From Cupriavidus taiwanensis LMG 19424 (GTDB lineage: Bacteria; Pseudomonadota; Gammaproteobacteria; Burkholderiales; Burkholderiaceae), in NCBI RefSeq assembly GCF_000069785.1, contig NC_010528.1, positions 1,550,001-1,614,000 on the forward strand: DNA of 64,000 nt, read 5' to 3'. Below are positions 54,582-62,993 of this stretch, piece by piece. Position 1 is the stretch's first letter, and each line of letters starts with the position of its first letter. The notes beneath the pieces are model-generated. The model was not told the origin of the DNA and ran no database searches. It was given only the letters and a program-made list of their open reading frames with translations. The translations under genes and the position numbers were made by a program.

Positions 54582-56421
54582 CGGCGTTGCCGCGCACGTC
54601 GAATTGCACCTTCCAGCGCTCGCCGCTGGCGCGCGGCACGGCCTCGAGTTCGAGCGTGCCGGCTTCGGTCACGCGCGCATGCAGCCTGACCGGCACCACT
54701 TCGCCGGCGGTGCGGCCTTCGGCGGGCAGCGTCGCCTGGATTTCTTCCAGCTCCTGCAGCTCCTCCGGCCCCCAGTAGTCCAGCAAGGTGCCGACCTGGT
54801 CCTGGCGCCGCACCGACGAGCCGAAGAAGCGGAAATGCACCGGCTCGCCTACCACCAGGCCGAATTCCTGCGGCGGCAGCTCGGCCTCGGTGCCTTCTTC
54901 CATGCCGAACGGGGCCACGCACAGCGCCTGGATCGGCGGCTCGAAGCCCGGCACCGCGGGCATCGACGATTCCACCGCCACGTAGTAGGCGCGTGCGGTG
55001 CCGCCGCGGATGCGCACGCCCTTGCCGCGCCGCACATAGCCGTAATAGGCCGCGCCGCGTGCCACGGCCAGGTCCAGCTCGGCGCCGTCGAGCAGGCGCG
55101 CCGGCGCCGCACCCTCGGCAGCAAGCCAGCCGTTGAGGGTCTGCAGGATGCGCTCGACCAGCAGGCCCGACTTGAACACGCCGCCGTTGAACAGCACGGC
55201 GGTGGGGCGCAGGAAGCTGGCGCCTTCCGGCTGCGTGGCATGCAGGCCTTCGATCTCGGCCAGGGCACCGGCTTGCCGGCCCAGGAATGCCGCCAGGTGC
55301 CGCGTGATGGCGGCGTCCTGCGCATAGGGCAGGCCCAGCTGCGTCAGGCCGGCGCGGGCCCGACTGACGGGGCGTGCCGAGGCGTCGACTTGCGGGAAGA
55401 ACCCTTCCAGGATGGTCTGGGTCAGTTCGGCGCGGGTCAGTTCGGTGCGGATCGAGCCGCCGATCAGCTTCGAACCGCGGCTGGGCACGACCAGCGGCAC
55501 GGCATCGGTGGCGGGGTCGGTCAGCAGCGTTTCCTTGGCGGCGCGGCAGGCGTAGGTCAGCGCGCGCAGCTGCCACGGGTCGGCCTGCGTGCCCTGCGCC
55601 GCCAGTTTGCGCGCGACCACGTGCGCCAGGGCCAGGTCCATGTTGTCGCCGCCCAGCAGGATGTGGTCGCCGACCGCGATGCGATGCAGCTCCAGGTTGC
55701 CTTCGCGCTCGATCACGGCGATCAGCGACAGGTCGGTCGTGCCGCCGCCGACATCCACCACCAGGATGATGTCGCCCACCTTGACCTGTTTGCGCCACTG
55801 GCCGGCGCTCTTCTGGATCCAGCTGTAGAGCGCCGCCTGCGGTTCCTCGAGCAGGGTCATGCGGGCATAGCCGGCCGCCGCGGCCGCTTCGGCGGTCAAC
55901 TCGCGCGCGGCAGGATCGAACGAGGCCGGGATCGTCACGGTGACGTCCTGCTCGCCGAACGGTGCATCGGGATGGGCCTGGTCCCACGCTTCGCGCAGGT
56001 GCGTCAGGTAGCGTACCGAAGCCTCCAGCGGCGATACGCGCGGCACTTCGGGCGGCGCATCGGCGGGCAGGATCGCGGCGCGGCGGTCGACGCCGGGATG
56101 GCACAGCCAGCTCTTGGCGCTGGACACCAGCCGGATCGGCGTGCCCGCGCCGCGGCTGCGCGCCATCTCGCCGACCGCGAAGTCGCGCGCGGCGCTCCAC
56201 GGCAGGTTCAGGTCGCCAGGCGCCAGTTCGCTTTCGTGCGGCAGGTACAGGAACGAGGGCAGCAGCTCGAGATCCTCGACCGCCCCGGGCGCGGTCAGCT
56301 GCGTGATCGGCAGCACGCGCTGGCTGGTCTTCTCGCCCTCGCTGGCAGCCAGGTCCACGTAGGAGACCGCGCTGTGGGTCGTGCCCAGGTCGATGCCGAT
56401 GGCATAGCGCGCCTCGCTCAT
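54574..56421 (-). CDS. Hsp70-family protein, first of the pair
   Basis: A 615-residue Hsp70-type ATPase. Y-A-I-G-I-D-L-G-T-T-H-S-A-V is at residues ~6-19, V-V-D-V-G-G-G-T-T-D-L-S near residue 220, and L-L-G-G-D-N-M-D-L-A-L-A after it. The substrate-binding part is short and lacks the helical lid of DnaK, so the substrate set differs. It follows DUF2760 by ATGA overlap and overlaps the long Hsp70 by eight bases. The three genes form a coupled operon. Confidence 0.9.
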   Translation of the reverse strand: MSEARYAIGIDLGTTHSAVSYVDLAASEGEKTSQRVLPITQLTAPGAVEDLELLPSFLYLPHESELAPGDLNLPWSAARDFAVGEMARSRGAGTPIRLVSSAKSWLCHPGVDRRAAILPADAPPEVPRVSPLEASVRYLTHLREAWDQAHPDAPFGEQDVTVTIPASFDPAARELTAEAAAAAGYARMTLLEEPQAALYSWIQKSAGQWRKQVKVGDIILVVDVGGGTTDLSLIAVIEREGNLELHRIAVGDHILLGGDNMDLALAHVVARKLAAQGTQADPWQLRALTYACRAAKETLLTDPATDAVPLVVPSRGSKLIGGSIRTELTRAELTQTILEGFFPQVDASARPVSRARAGLTQLGLPYAQDAAITRHLAAFLGRQAGALAEIEGLHATQPEGASFLRPTAVLFNGGVFKSGLLVERILQTLNGWLAAEGAAPARLLDGAELDLAVARGAAYYGYVRRGKGVRIRGGTARAYYVAVESSMPAVPGFEPPIQALCVAPFGMEEGTEAELPPQEFGLVVGEPVHFRFFGSSVRRQDQVGTLLDYWGPEELQELEEIQATLPAEGRTAGEVVPVRLHARVTEAGTLELEAVPRASGERWKVQFDVRGNADA

Positions 56422-56990
56422 AGTTCCACCTCGGCGGGGGCGATCACGCTGGCGTCGTGGCGTTCGGCCAGGCGCGGCAGGCGCACGTCTTCGACCTTCC
56501 AGCCACGATGGCTGATGGCGCCATGGAACGGCGCGCTGCCGACCACGTTGCCGGTCAGGCGGATCGCGCTGGCGTCGAAGCCGTCGGCCAGCGTCACGCG
56601 GCTGCCCTCGGCTTCCTCGCGCACCGGCCGGATGGTGAAATGCTCGCGCAGCACCGCGCGGCAGCCATCGTGCACCAGGCGCGCGGCGGCGCCGATCTCG
56701 GCGTCCGCATAGCGCGCAATGTCTTCCTCGACGAAGTCGACGAAGCGGGCGTCGCGCTGGAGCAGTCCGAGCAGCTGCAGCGCGGCCACCGGGCTGGCTT
56801 CCTTCAGCGCGGGGGCGGGCTCAGCAACCGGCGCCGGGGCGGGAGCGCTCACCGGTGCCGCCTGCGCGGCCGGCTCGCCGGCGCGCAGGCGCTTGATGCC
56901 GGCGGCCAGCTCGCGGTTGCCAAGGATCGCGAAGAACGTGCCCATGGCAAGCGAAAGCCTGCCAAAGAAAGAGAGGTTCGAGTCAGGCAT
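56418..56990 (-). CDS. DUF2760 protein of the Hsp70 pair operon
   Basis: A 190-residue protein. A hydrophobic start (F-F-G-R-L-S-L-A-M-G-T-F-F-A-I-L) and Ala/Pro linker precede the DUF2760 domain (L-Q-L-L-G-L-L-Q-R-D-A-R-F-V-D-F, then G-W-K-V-E-D-V-R-L-P). The family nearly always precedes twin Hsp70 genes, so it may anchor or cochaperone them; function unknown. The ATG is chosen over an in-frame upstream GTG because AGAGGAG lies eight bases before it. Overlaps the Hsp70 start as ATGA. Confidence 0.87.
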   Translation of the reverse strand: MPDSNLSFFGRLSLAMGTFFAILGNRELAAGIKRLRAGEPAAQAAPVSAPAPAPVAEPAPALKEASPVAALQLLGLLQRDARFVDFVEEDIARYADAEIGAAARLVHDGCRAVLREHFTIRPVREEAEGSRVTLADGFDASAIRLTGNVVGSAPFHGAISHRGWKVEDVRLPRLAERHDASVIAPAEVEL

Positions 56991-56998
56991 GGATAACA

Positions 56999-57005
56999 CT
57001 CCTCT
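56999..57005 (-). promoter_or_regulatory. Shine-Dalgarno site deciding the DUF2760 start
   Basis: AGAGGAG on the minus strand ends eight bases before the ATG that gives M-P-D-S-N. It would overlap the alternative GTG start nine bases upstream, which therefore is rejected. Confidence 0.65.
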
Positions 57006-57027
57006 GTGCGCGGAAGCGGGAGACCGC

Positions 57028-58995
57028 TCAGGCGTCGCGCAGATAGGTGATCAACTGGTCCGCGCGGCTGGGATGCCGCAGCTTCTTCATCGCCTTGCTT
57101 TCGATCTGGCGGATGCGCTCGCGCGTGACATCGAATTGCTTGCCGACTTCTTCCAGCGTGTAGTCGGTCGACATGTCGATGCCAAAGCGCATGCGCAGCA
57201 CCTTGGCTTCGCGCGGCGAGAGCTCGTCGAGCATCTCGCGCACCACCGCGCGCAGGCCGGCCTGCAGGGCGGCATCGGCGGGCGTGGCGGTGTCCGAGTC
57301 GGCGATCATGTCGCCCAGGCTGGTGTCGCCGTCCTCGCCCACCGGGGTTTCCATCGACACCGGTTCCTTGGCGATCTTCATGATCGAGCGCACCTTGTCC
57401 TCGGTCATGTCCAGGCGCTCGGCAAGCACCGCCGGATCGGGTTCCTTGCCGGTCTGCTGCATGATCTCGCGCGACAGGCGGTTGAGCTTGTTGATCTGCT
57501 CGATCATGTGCACCGGCACGCGGATGGTGCGTGCCTGGTCGGCAATGGCGCGCGTGACCGCCTGGCGCACCCACCAGGTGGCGTAGGTGGAGAATTTCCA
57601 GCCGCGGCGGTATTCGAACTTGTCGACCGCCTTCATCAGGCCGATGTTGCCTTCCTGGATCAGGTCCAGGAACTGCATGCCGCGATTGGTGTATTTCTTG
57701 GCGATCGAGATCACCAGGCGCAGGTTAGCCTGCGTCATCTCGTGCTTGGCCTGGCGCATCTGGCGCTCTGCGGCCAGCATCTTGCGGTTGACCGCCTTCA
57801 GCTCGGCCAGCGACAGCGCGGCGCGGGCCTGGATGTCGATCAGCTTCTGCTGGTGGGCTTCCAGGTCCGGCAGCGCGCGCGCCACCGCCGCGCTGTAGGG
57901 GCGGTCTTCGGCAACCAGGCCCTGGCCCCAGGCCAGGTTGGTCTCGTTGCCCGGGAAGCGCGCGATGACGTCCTCGCGCTCCATGCCGCAGCGCTCGACC
58001 AGCAGCTGGACCACCTGGCGCTCGATCGCGCGCACTTCATCCACCATGCCCTGGACGTTGGCGCACAGGCGCTCGATGGTGCGGGCGGTAAAGCGGATCG
58101 TGCGCAGCTCCTCGCGCACCGCGTCCCGCGCGGCGGCGAAGGCAGGCGTTGCCGCGCCGCCGGCTTCGCTTTCGGCGCGCATGCGCTCGAACTGTTCGGC
58201 GACGCGCGCGAAGCGCTTCATGCACTCTTCGCGCAGCCTGGCCAGGTCGGCTTCGGCGCTTTGCTGGCCGCTGCTGCCCTCATCGGCGCTGTCGTCGTCA
58301 TCTTCGTCGGTCTCGTCGGCGCTGTCGAGGCTGCTGTCGTCGGCGTCGTCCGCCGCGGCGGCGGCCGGCTCGGCGATGCTCTCGTCGCTCAGGCCGTCGA
58401 CCACGTCATCGATGCCGATCTCGTTGCTGGCGACCTTGGCCGACAGCTCGAGAATCGTCGCGATGGTGAACGGGCAGGCCGAGATCGCGTGGACCATGTT
58501 GTTCAGGCCGTCCTCGATGCGCTTGGCGATCTCGACTTCCTGCTTGCGCGTCAGCAGCGTGGCCGAGCTCATTTCGCGCATGTACATGCGCACCGGGTCG
58601 GTGGTGCGGCCGAACTCGGAATCGACGGTGGCCAGCGCCACCTCGGCTTCCTCTTCGGCCTGCTCGTCCGAGGCCACTACGGGGCCATCGCTCAGCAGCA
58701 GGGTCTCGGCGTCCGGCGTCTGCTCATAGATCTTCACGCCCATCTCGGCGAAGGTGCCGACGATGCTTTCCATCGCGGCGGTATCCGTGAAGTTCTCCGG
58801 CAGGTGGTCGCTGATGTCCGCGTGGGTCAGGTAGCCGCGCTGCCTGCCCAGCTGGATCAGCGCGCGCAGCTGCTGGCTGCGCGCGGCGGCTTCGGCCGTC
58901 GGATCAGTGTGTGCCGCGGCCGGGGTGGCCTGGCCGGTGTCCTTGACTGCTGCTGCTCGGGTTTTGGCTGCCGTTCGTTGTGCGCCACTTGTCAT
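57028..58995 (-). CDS. rpoD: Sigma-70 family principal-type sigma factor RpoD
   Basis: A 655-residue sigma factor with all regions of a principal sigma. Region 1.1 is seen in [17 protein letters not shown] Glu/Asp-rich insert (residues ~220-260) lies in the non-conserved region. Region 2 has [14 protein letters not shown], and region 4.2 has [15 protein letters not shown]. It directs RNA polymerase to -35/-10 promoters. dnaG and rpsU, the usual neighbours of rpoD, are not adjacent, so this may be a second rpoD paralogue. The internal ATG giving MTSGAQRT is used; AAGGAAA lies about ten bases upstream. Confidence 0.9.
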   Translation of the reverse strand: MTSGAQRTAAKTRAAAVKDTGQATPAAAHTDPTAEAAARSQQLRALIQLGRQRGYLTHADISDHLPENFTDTAAMESIVGTFAEMGVKIYEQTPDAETLLLSDGPVVASDEQAEEEAEVALATVDSEFGRTTDPVRMYMREMSSATLLTRKQEVEIAKRIEDGLNNMVHAISACPFTIATILELSAKVASNEIGIDDVVDGLSDESIAEPAAAAADDADDSSLDSADETDEDDDDSADEGSSGQQSAEADLARLREECMKRFARVAEQFERMRAESEAGGAATPAFAAARDAVREELRTIRFTARTIERLCANVQGMVDEVRAIERQVVQLLVERCGMEREDVIARFPGNETNLAWGQGLVAEDRPYSAAVARALPDLEAHQQKLIDIQARAALSLAELKAVNRKMLAAERQMRQAKHEMTQANLRLVISIAKKYTNRGMQFLDLIQEGNIGLMKAVDKFEYRRGWKFSTYATWWVRQAVTRAIADQARTIRVPVHMIEQINKLNRLSREIMQQTGKEPDPAVLAERLDMTEDKVRSIMKIAKEPVSMETPVGEDGDTSLGDMIADSDTATPADAALQAGLRAVVREMLDELSPREAKVLRMRFGIDMSTDYTLEEVGKQFDVTRERIRQIESKAMKKLRHPSRADQLITYLRDA

Positions 58996-59324
58996 TGACT
59001 GCTGTTTCCTTCGTGCATCGCGTGTCGACGGCAGTGCGCGCGAGGGCGCGCGTGATTCCAACCTGCTGTCAAGGCTCGCGTGGGGTTCGGCGGAGGCGGG
59101 GCGGATTACCGTACGCCGCGGCCGTTTGAATAGGGGCCGCATATTCTACAGCCATTGCTGCGTCGCAGCAGGTTCCGGGCCCGGAATGCGTGGCGGCTAG
59201 TCTGCCGGAATGCGGGGTATTTGCAACAGGATGCGCTGAAAAGCGCGGCCGAAGCCGCTGCCATGGCGCGATTTGCCACCCCCGGCTGGCCCCACCGTCA
59301 CCTGTTCAGCCGCCAAGTGCGGGC
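58996..59324. other. Intergenic region upstream of rpoD
   Basis: About 330 bases between rpoD and the Lrp gene, both on the minus strand. It holds an Arg/Ser/Pro-rich open extension of the rpoD frame for 49 codons, judged non-coding, and then no recognisable gene. I see no strong hairpin with a T tract and no clear sigma-70 promoter. Confidence 0.5.
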
Positions 59325-59783
59325 TCAGGCATAGTCCAGCGGCAGGGCGGTGGTGTACTTGATCTGCTCCATGGCGAAGCTGGAGCTGACATCGGCCAGT
59401 TCCGCGCCCTGGATCAGCTTCTTGTAGACCCGGTCGTAGGCGGCGATATCGGGCACTACCACGCGCAGCAGGTAGTCCGTGTCGCCCGCCATGCGATAGA
59501 ACTCGGTCACTTCCGGAATCGACGACACCAGTCCGTGGAACTGCTTGAGCCATTTCACGTTGTGCTGGCTGGTGCGGACGGAGACGAAGACGGTGACCCC
59601 GGCGTTAAGCTTGGCGGCGTCGAGCAGCGCCACGCGCTTGCGGATCAGGCCAGCTTCTTCCAGCTTCTGGATGCGGCGCCAGCACGGCGTCGAGCTCAGG
59701 CCGACCCGCTCGCCGATTTCGGCGACCGGCAAGGTGGCGTCTTCCTGCAGGATGGCGAGGATCTGTTTGTCGTAGCGGTCCAT
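59325..59783 (-). CDS. Lrp/AsnC family transcriptional regulator
   Basis: A 152-residue feast/famine regulator. The N-terminal helix-turn-helix (residues ~5-55) has V-A-E-I-G-E-R-V-G-L-S-S-T-P-C-W-R-R-I. The RAM effector domain follows, with V-T-E-F-Y-R-M-A-G-D-T-D-Y-L-L-R-V near residue 95. It probably senses an amino acid. It lies 56 bases after a cysteine-dioxygenase-like gene on the same strand, so regulation of sulfur amino acid oxidation is likely but not shown. Confidence 0.9.
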   Translation of the reverse strand: MDRYDKQILAILQEDATLPVAEIGERVGLSSTPCWRRIQKLEEAGLIRKRVALLDAAKLNAGVTVFVSVRTSQHNVKWLKQFHGLVSSIPEVTEFYRMAGDTDYLLRVVVPDIAAYDRVYKKLIQGAELADVSSSFAMEQIKYTTALPLDYA

Positions 59784-59839
59784 GGTGCGTGGCGGTCAGG
59801 GGAGGAGGGCGCGCCCGCACCCGGCGCGCGGCGTGGCGG

Positions 59840-60403
59840 CTAGGCGTCGGCGGGCACCAGCAGGTTTACGCCGGTGGCGATATGGTCGCGGCTCACGCCA
59901 TAGAGATGCAGCGAAACCGCGATCTCGTGGCTGGCATTGCCGAGCGCGTGGATATGCTGCAGCCCGCCCGGCACGCTGAACGTATCGCCGGCGCAGCGCG
60001 CCACGGTATTGGTATGGCGGGCATGCCGGCTGGCGGCGTCCCACTGGTAGTGCTGCTCGGTCAGCGTGCCGCGCAGCACGCGGTAGGCGCACCAGGTGCG
60101 ATGGCCGTGCACCGGGCTGGCCTGGCCGGGGCGCCAGACCAGCACCATGGCCGAGAAGCGTTCCAGCGGATCGCCGTAGACCAGGTGCCGGGTATAGGTA
60201 TCGGCCGAGCCCAGCAGGGCGCCCGTCGGCAACGCCGCCAGCAGCGTGTCGGTGTCGGGCAGGTGCTGTGCAATGTGGCTGGCAACCAGGCGTGCGCTGT
60301 TGCTGAAGATGTCGGCGAGGTCGAGCGCGAGCCGGTCGAGCGGGGCGCCAGCCGGGCGGGCGGCAGGATGATGTGAGACAGAAAGGGGGGAGGCGGTCGT
60401 CAT
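59840..60403 (-). CDS. Cysteine-dioxygenase-like cupin
   Basis: A 187-residue thiol dioxygenase of the cysteine dioxygenase family. The iron-binding histidines are H99 and H101 in P-V-H-G-H-R-T-W-C, and H152 in Q-H-I-H-A-L-G-N. C105 stands four residues past H101, near the place of the Cys-Tyr cross-link cysteine of animal enzymes, but one position closer. It should oxidise cysteine or a similar thiol to the sulfinic acid with O2. It is cotranscribed with the Lrp gene. Substrate choice between cysteine and 3-mercaptopropionate is open. Confidence 0.82.
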   Translation of the reverse strand: MTTASPLSVSHHPAARPAGAPLDRLALDLADIFSNSARLVASHIAQHLPDTDTLLAALPTGALLGSADTYTRHLVYGDPLERFSAMVLVWRPGQASPVHGHRTWCAYRVLRGTLTEQHYQWDAASRHARHTNTVARCAGDTFSVPGGLQHIHALGNASHEIAVSLHLYGVSRDHIATGVNLLVPADA

Positions 60404-60605
60404 GGCGGAATCCGTCGGCTTGTTCTTGTCTATTCATGATATGGGCCGGCGGTAGCACAGGCATGCGAGTTGTCCTTCCAGGCAGGCTGGAATTGTAATC
60501 GTATTCCGGGAAGGCGCGCCTTATTGGAATTTTTTTCTATCGGGACACCGTTGGTGCGATAACGCCCGCTACGGGATGCAGGCGCGGCCTGGCGGGGCAA
60601 GGGGC

Positions 60606-61370
60606 CTAGCCGCCCTCGTCCTTGGGCCAGAACGTGATCAGGATATTGGACGGCGCTACGCCGTTGCTGTCGCGCGGCAGAGGGTCGGACCGCTGCACCG
60701 CGCGCAGCACCGCGTTGTCCCAGCCGGCATTGCCGCTGGACTTGGCCAGCCGCGTCGACAGCAGCGAGCCGTCGGGCGCCATGTGGACGGCGACCACCGC
60801 GGCCGGATTGCCGGCGACGTCCTCGTTGAAGATGATGTTCGGCTTGACCCGCTGGCGCACGCGCTCGGCATAGCCCGATGACGGCTTCGCCGACGAGCCG
60901 GAACCCGCCCCGGTGTTGGCCGCGGCGCCGGCACCGCCCGCCTGCGCGCGCAGGCGGGCCAGTTCTGCCTGGCGCTCGGCATTGCTGGCCTGGCGCTGCG
61001 CTTCCTGGGCCTTGCGTTGCGTGTCCTTGCGGGCCGCTTCGGCACGGGCCTGGCTTTCGCGCTGGCGCGCTTGCTCTGCTTCGCGTTCGGCCTGCCTGGC
61101 CTTGCGCTGCTTTTCCTGCAGCGCGATATCGGCGTCTTCTTCTTCGACGGGCTGGGGCGTCGGCGCCGGCTTGACCACGGGCTCGGGCACGGTGGCTTCC
61201 GGGACCGGCTCCCACAGTTCTGCCGCGACACCGGTGGGCACGGCGTTGCGCCAGCGCACGCCGTAGTACAGCAGGGCCCCCAGCAGCAGGTGCATGAGCA
61301 GGGCCAGCAGGAAGCAGGTCAGCGTGCGCCGCTCGCGCACGGGGTGGTAGGGATAGGCGGCGGTCTGCAT
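60606..61370 (-). CDS. TolA/TonB-type energy-transducer protein
   Basis: A 254-residue protein with one N-terminal membrane helix (residues ~18-38), a Pro/Glu/Lys linker (P-V-V-K-P-A-P-T-P-Q-P), a charged coiled coil of Ala/Arg/Glu/Gln (~75-140) and a C-terminal TonB/TolA-like domain (V-A-V-H-M-A-P-D-G-S-L). It should span the periplasm and pull on outer-membrane partners. No tolQ, tolR, exbB, exbD or pal is adjacent, so it is an orphan. The ATG giving MQTAAYPYHP is used; the frame is open 10 codons upstream. Confidence 0.8.
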   Translation of the reverse strand: MQTAAYPYHPVRERRTLTCFLLALLMHLLLGALLYYGVRWRNAVPTGVAAELWEPVPEATVPEPVVKPAPTPQPVEEEDADIALQEKQRKARQAEREAEQARQRESQARAEAARKDTQRKAQEAQRQASNAERQAELARLRAQAGGAGAAANTGAGSGSSAKPSSGYAERVRQRVKPNIIFNEDVAGNPAAVVAVHMAPDGSLLSTRLAKSSGNAGWDNAVLRAVQRSDPLPRDSNGVAPSNILITFWPKDEGG

Positions 61371-61508
61371 GGTCCTTCGATGCGGCGAAAACCAGGCCAT
61401 TCCATTCTATGAGGCCCAACCGTATCAACCAAGCGCAGGACAGGCACAAGCGCGGCGGCGTCGCCAGCTACTGTGTCTCGCCCAAGGCACTGCATGGCCG
61501 CCTGGACT

Positions 61509-61877
61509 TCAGCCCCTGGTGAAGATCTCCAGGAAGTGCTTGCTGGGATCCTCGAAATAGATGCGCCGGCCGCCGTCGTCGGTATTGATCTCGCCGGGGC
61601 GGCGCCGGTACGGGTCGGCCCAGAAGGTGAGTTGGTGGGCGCGCACGCGGGCAAGGCCGTGGTCGAATTCGGCGTCGCTGACCAGGAAAGCGTAGTGCTG
61701 CATGGCGATATCGCCTTGCGCGTCCATGAAGTCCAGGGTGACGCCGTTGTCGAGCGCGACGCCGAGGAAGGGCCCGAACGGCTCGGCCGGCGGACGGCCC
61801 AGGACCTCGCACAGGAAGTCGGCGGATACCCGCTTGTCGTGAGAGAAGACGATGGTGTGGTTGAGCTGGATGGCCAT
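61509..61877 (-). CDS. VOC-superfamily protein
   Basis: A 122-residue single VOC (glyoxalase/dioxygenase-fold) protein. It starts I-Q-L-N-H-T-I-V-F-S with the first metal histidine, contains H-Y-A-F-L-V-S-D in the second half and ends I-Y-F-E-D-P-S-K-H-F-L-E-I-F, giving the terminal Glu ligand. The fold supports glyoxalase, dioxygenase or antibiotic-binding roles; none can be chosen. It is alone on its strand between the TolA-like and TetR genes. Confidence 0.85.
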   Translation of the reverse strand: MAIQLNHTIVFSHDKRVSADFLCEVLGRPPAEPFGPFLGVALDNGVTLDFMDAQGDIAMQHYAFLVSDAEFDHGLARVRAHQLTFWADPYRRRPGEINTDDGGRRIYFEDPSKHFLEIFTRG

Positions 61878-61951
61878 GTCGCAATCTCCGTGCTGGGAGT
61901 CAATGCCGCCTCCAGCGTACAAGGATTTTGCGGGTTCGGCCGGAGATCCTC

Positions 61952-62647
61952 TCAGGCCTGGTCCAGCTTGCGCAACGCAGCGCCGACTTCGCCATGGAAG
62001 GCGCGCAGCGCCTCCAGTTCGATATCCGCCGGCTGCAGCGCGGGCCACAGCACTGCCACCATGTCGGCGGCGGTCTGGTCGATGTCCACCTCGCGCTGGC
62101 GCGCGATGGCGTCCCACAGGATATGTTCCATCGGTCCCAGGATGGCCGAGCGCAACAGGCTCAGCGGCACGTCGCGGCGAATCTCGCCATGTTCGCGGCC
62201 GCGCGCCAGCAGGTCCATCAGCGGCGCCGTATAGCGGCGTTGCAGCGGCACGAATTCCTGCCCCAGTTCCGGCCCCTTGGCCCGGCCTTCGGACAGCACC
62301 AGCGCGCACAGCCCGGTGCCCTGTATCAAGAACAGGCGCAGGTGCGTCTTCACGTAGAACGCCAGTTGCGCCCTGGTGCTCTGGTCGCGCGGCATGCCGC
62401 GCTCGATGGCGCCGATGATTTCATCGTACCAATCCTCGATCACCCGCACGCACAGCTTGCGCTTGCTCTGGAAGTACGTGAACACCGTCGCCTCGGACAC
62501 GCCCAGGCGCTGGGCGATCTCGGTGGTGGTGGTTTTCTCGTAGCCCAGTTCGGCGAATACCTCGCGGCTGACGCGCAGGATGTCGCGGATGCGTTGTTCC
62601 GCCCTGGCGCCGGACGGGATCCGGCGGGCGGCGGCGTTGTCTTCCAT
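61952..62647 (-). CDS. TetR family regulator, divergent to acyl-CoA synthetase
   Basis: A 231-residue TetR-type repressor. The helix-turn-helix (residues ~22-65) has T-T-T-E-I-A-Q-R-L-G-V-S-E-A-T-V-F-T-Y-F. The C-terminal ligand domain contains V-L-S-E-G-R-A-K-G-P-E. It is transcribed away from an acyl-CoA synthetase across a 346-base gap that holds GTTGA/TCAAC-type palindromes, so it is probably a fatty-acid or acyl-CoA responsive repressor of that gene and of itself. Confidence 0.87.
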   Translation of the reverse strand: MEDNAAARRIPSGARAEQRIRDILRVSREVFAELGYEKTTTTEIAQRLGVSEATVFTYFQSKRKLCVRVIEDWYDEIIGAIERGMPRDQSTRAQLAFYVKTHLRLFLIQGTGLCALVLSEGRAKGPELGQEFVPLQRRYTAPLMDLLARGREHGEIRRDVPLSLLRSAILGPMEHILWDAIARQREVDIDQTAADMVAVLWPALQPADIELEALRAFHGEVGAALRKLDQA

Positions 62648-62777
62648 GGTGTCGGATCCCTGTGTGCAAAAGCACGAAATGATAGACCGTGCCCGGACCC
62701 GGGCAAGGAGGGAAGGAGCGGCGGCGCGGCCTCGGCCTCGCGCGATGTCATCCCATCGTACTCGATTTTGGCCTGTA

Positions 62778-62804
62778 GTTGAGTCAACCTCAAATTAAGG
62801 TTGA
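62778..62804. promoter_or_regulatory. Operator-like palindromes, tetR side
   Basis: GTTGA-G-TCAAC is followed by TCAACCT-N7-AGGTTGA, overlapping. The second palindrome runs into a possible plus-strand -35 (GTTGAA), with TATACC sixteen bases on. TTGA/TCAA half-sites recur in the second cluster closer to the synthetase gene. The rest of the 346-base gap shows no other gene or hairpin. Confidence 0.5.
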
Positions 62805-62943
62805 ATTTTCCCGGCAGCCCGTATACCTTTTGGGCATTCCGATGTGACGAGACCGGAAGTCGAAATGACGAACCGGCAGCATTGATAGCAGCTTCACGGG
62901 GTTAACCCGGACTGGGCGAATCACCCCGGCGATATTCGTGATC

Positions 62944-62968
62944 TTGAGTTGTGCTCAACTCAAGTTGA
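62944..62968. promoter_or_regulatory. Operator-like palindrome, synthetase side
   Basis: TTGAGTTG-N4-CAACTCAA is a perfect 8+8 inverted repeat, 30 bases before the acyl-CoA synthetase ATG. A further AAGTTGAA overlaps it. Its half-sites match those of the tetR-side cluster, so the same TetR dimer could bind both. Confidence 0.55.
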
Positions 62969-62993
62969 AACCCGACGCGCTTTGGAGACAACG

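Noticed and set aside
51741..56712. Plus-strand open frames of 672 and 736 codons opposite the Hsp70 genes.
   Set aside because: They mirror the Hsp70 coding frames, whose ATPase motifs are clear.
56719..58998. A 759-codon plus-strand frame opposite rpoD.
   Set aside because: rpoD has all conserved regions; the opposite frame is a third-position GC artefact.
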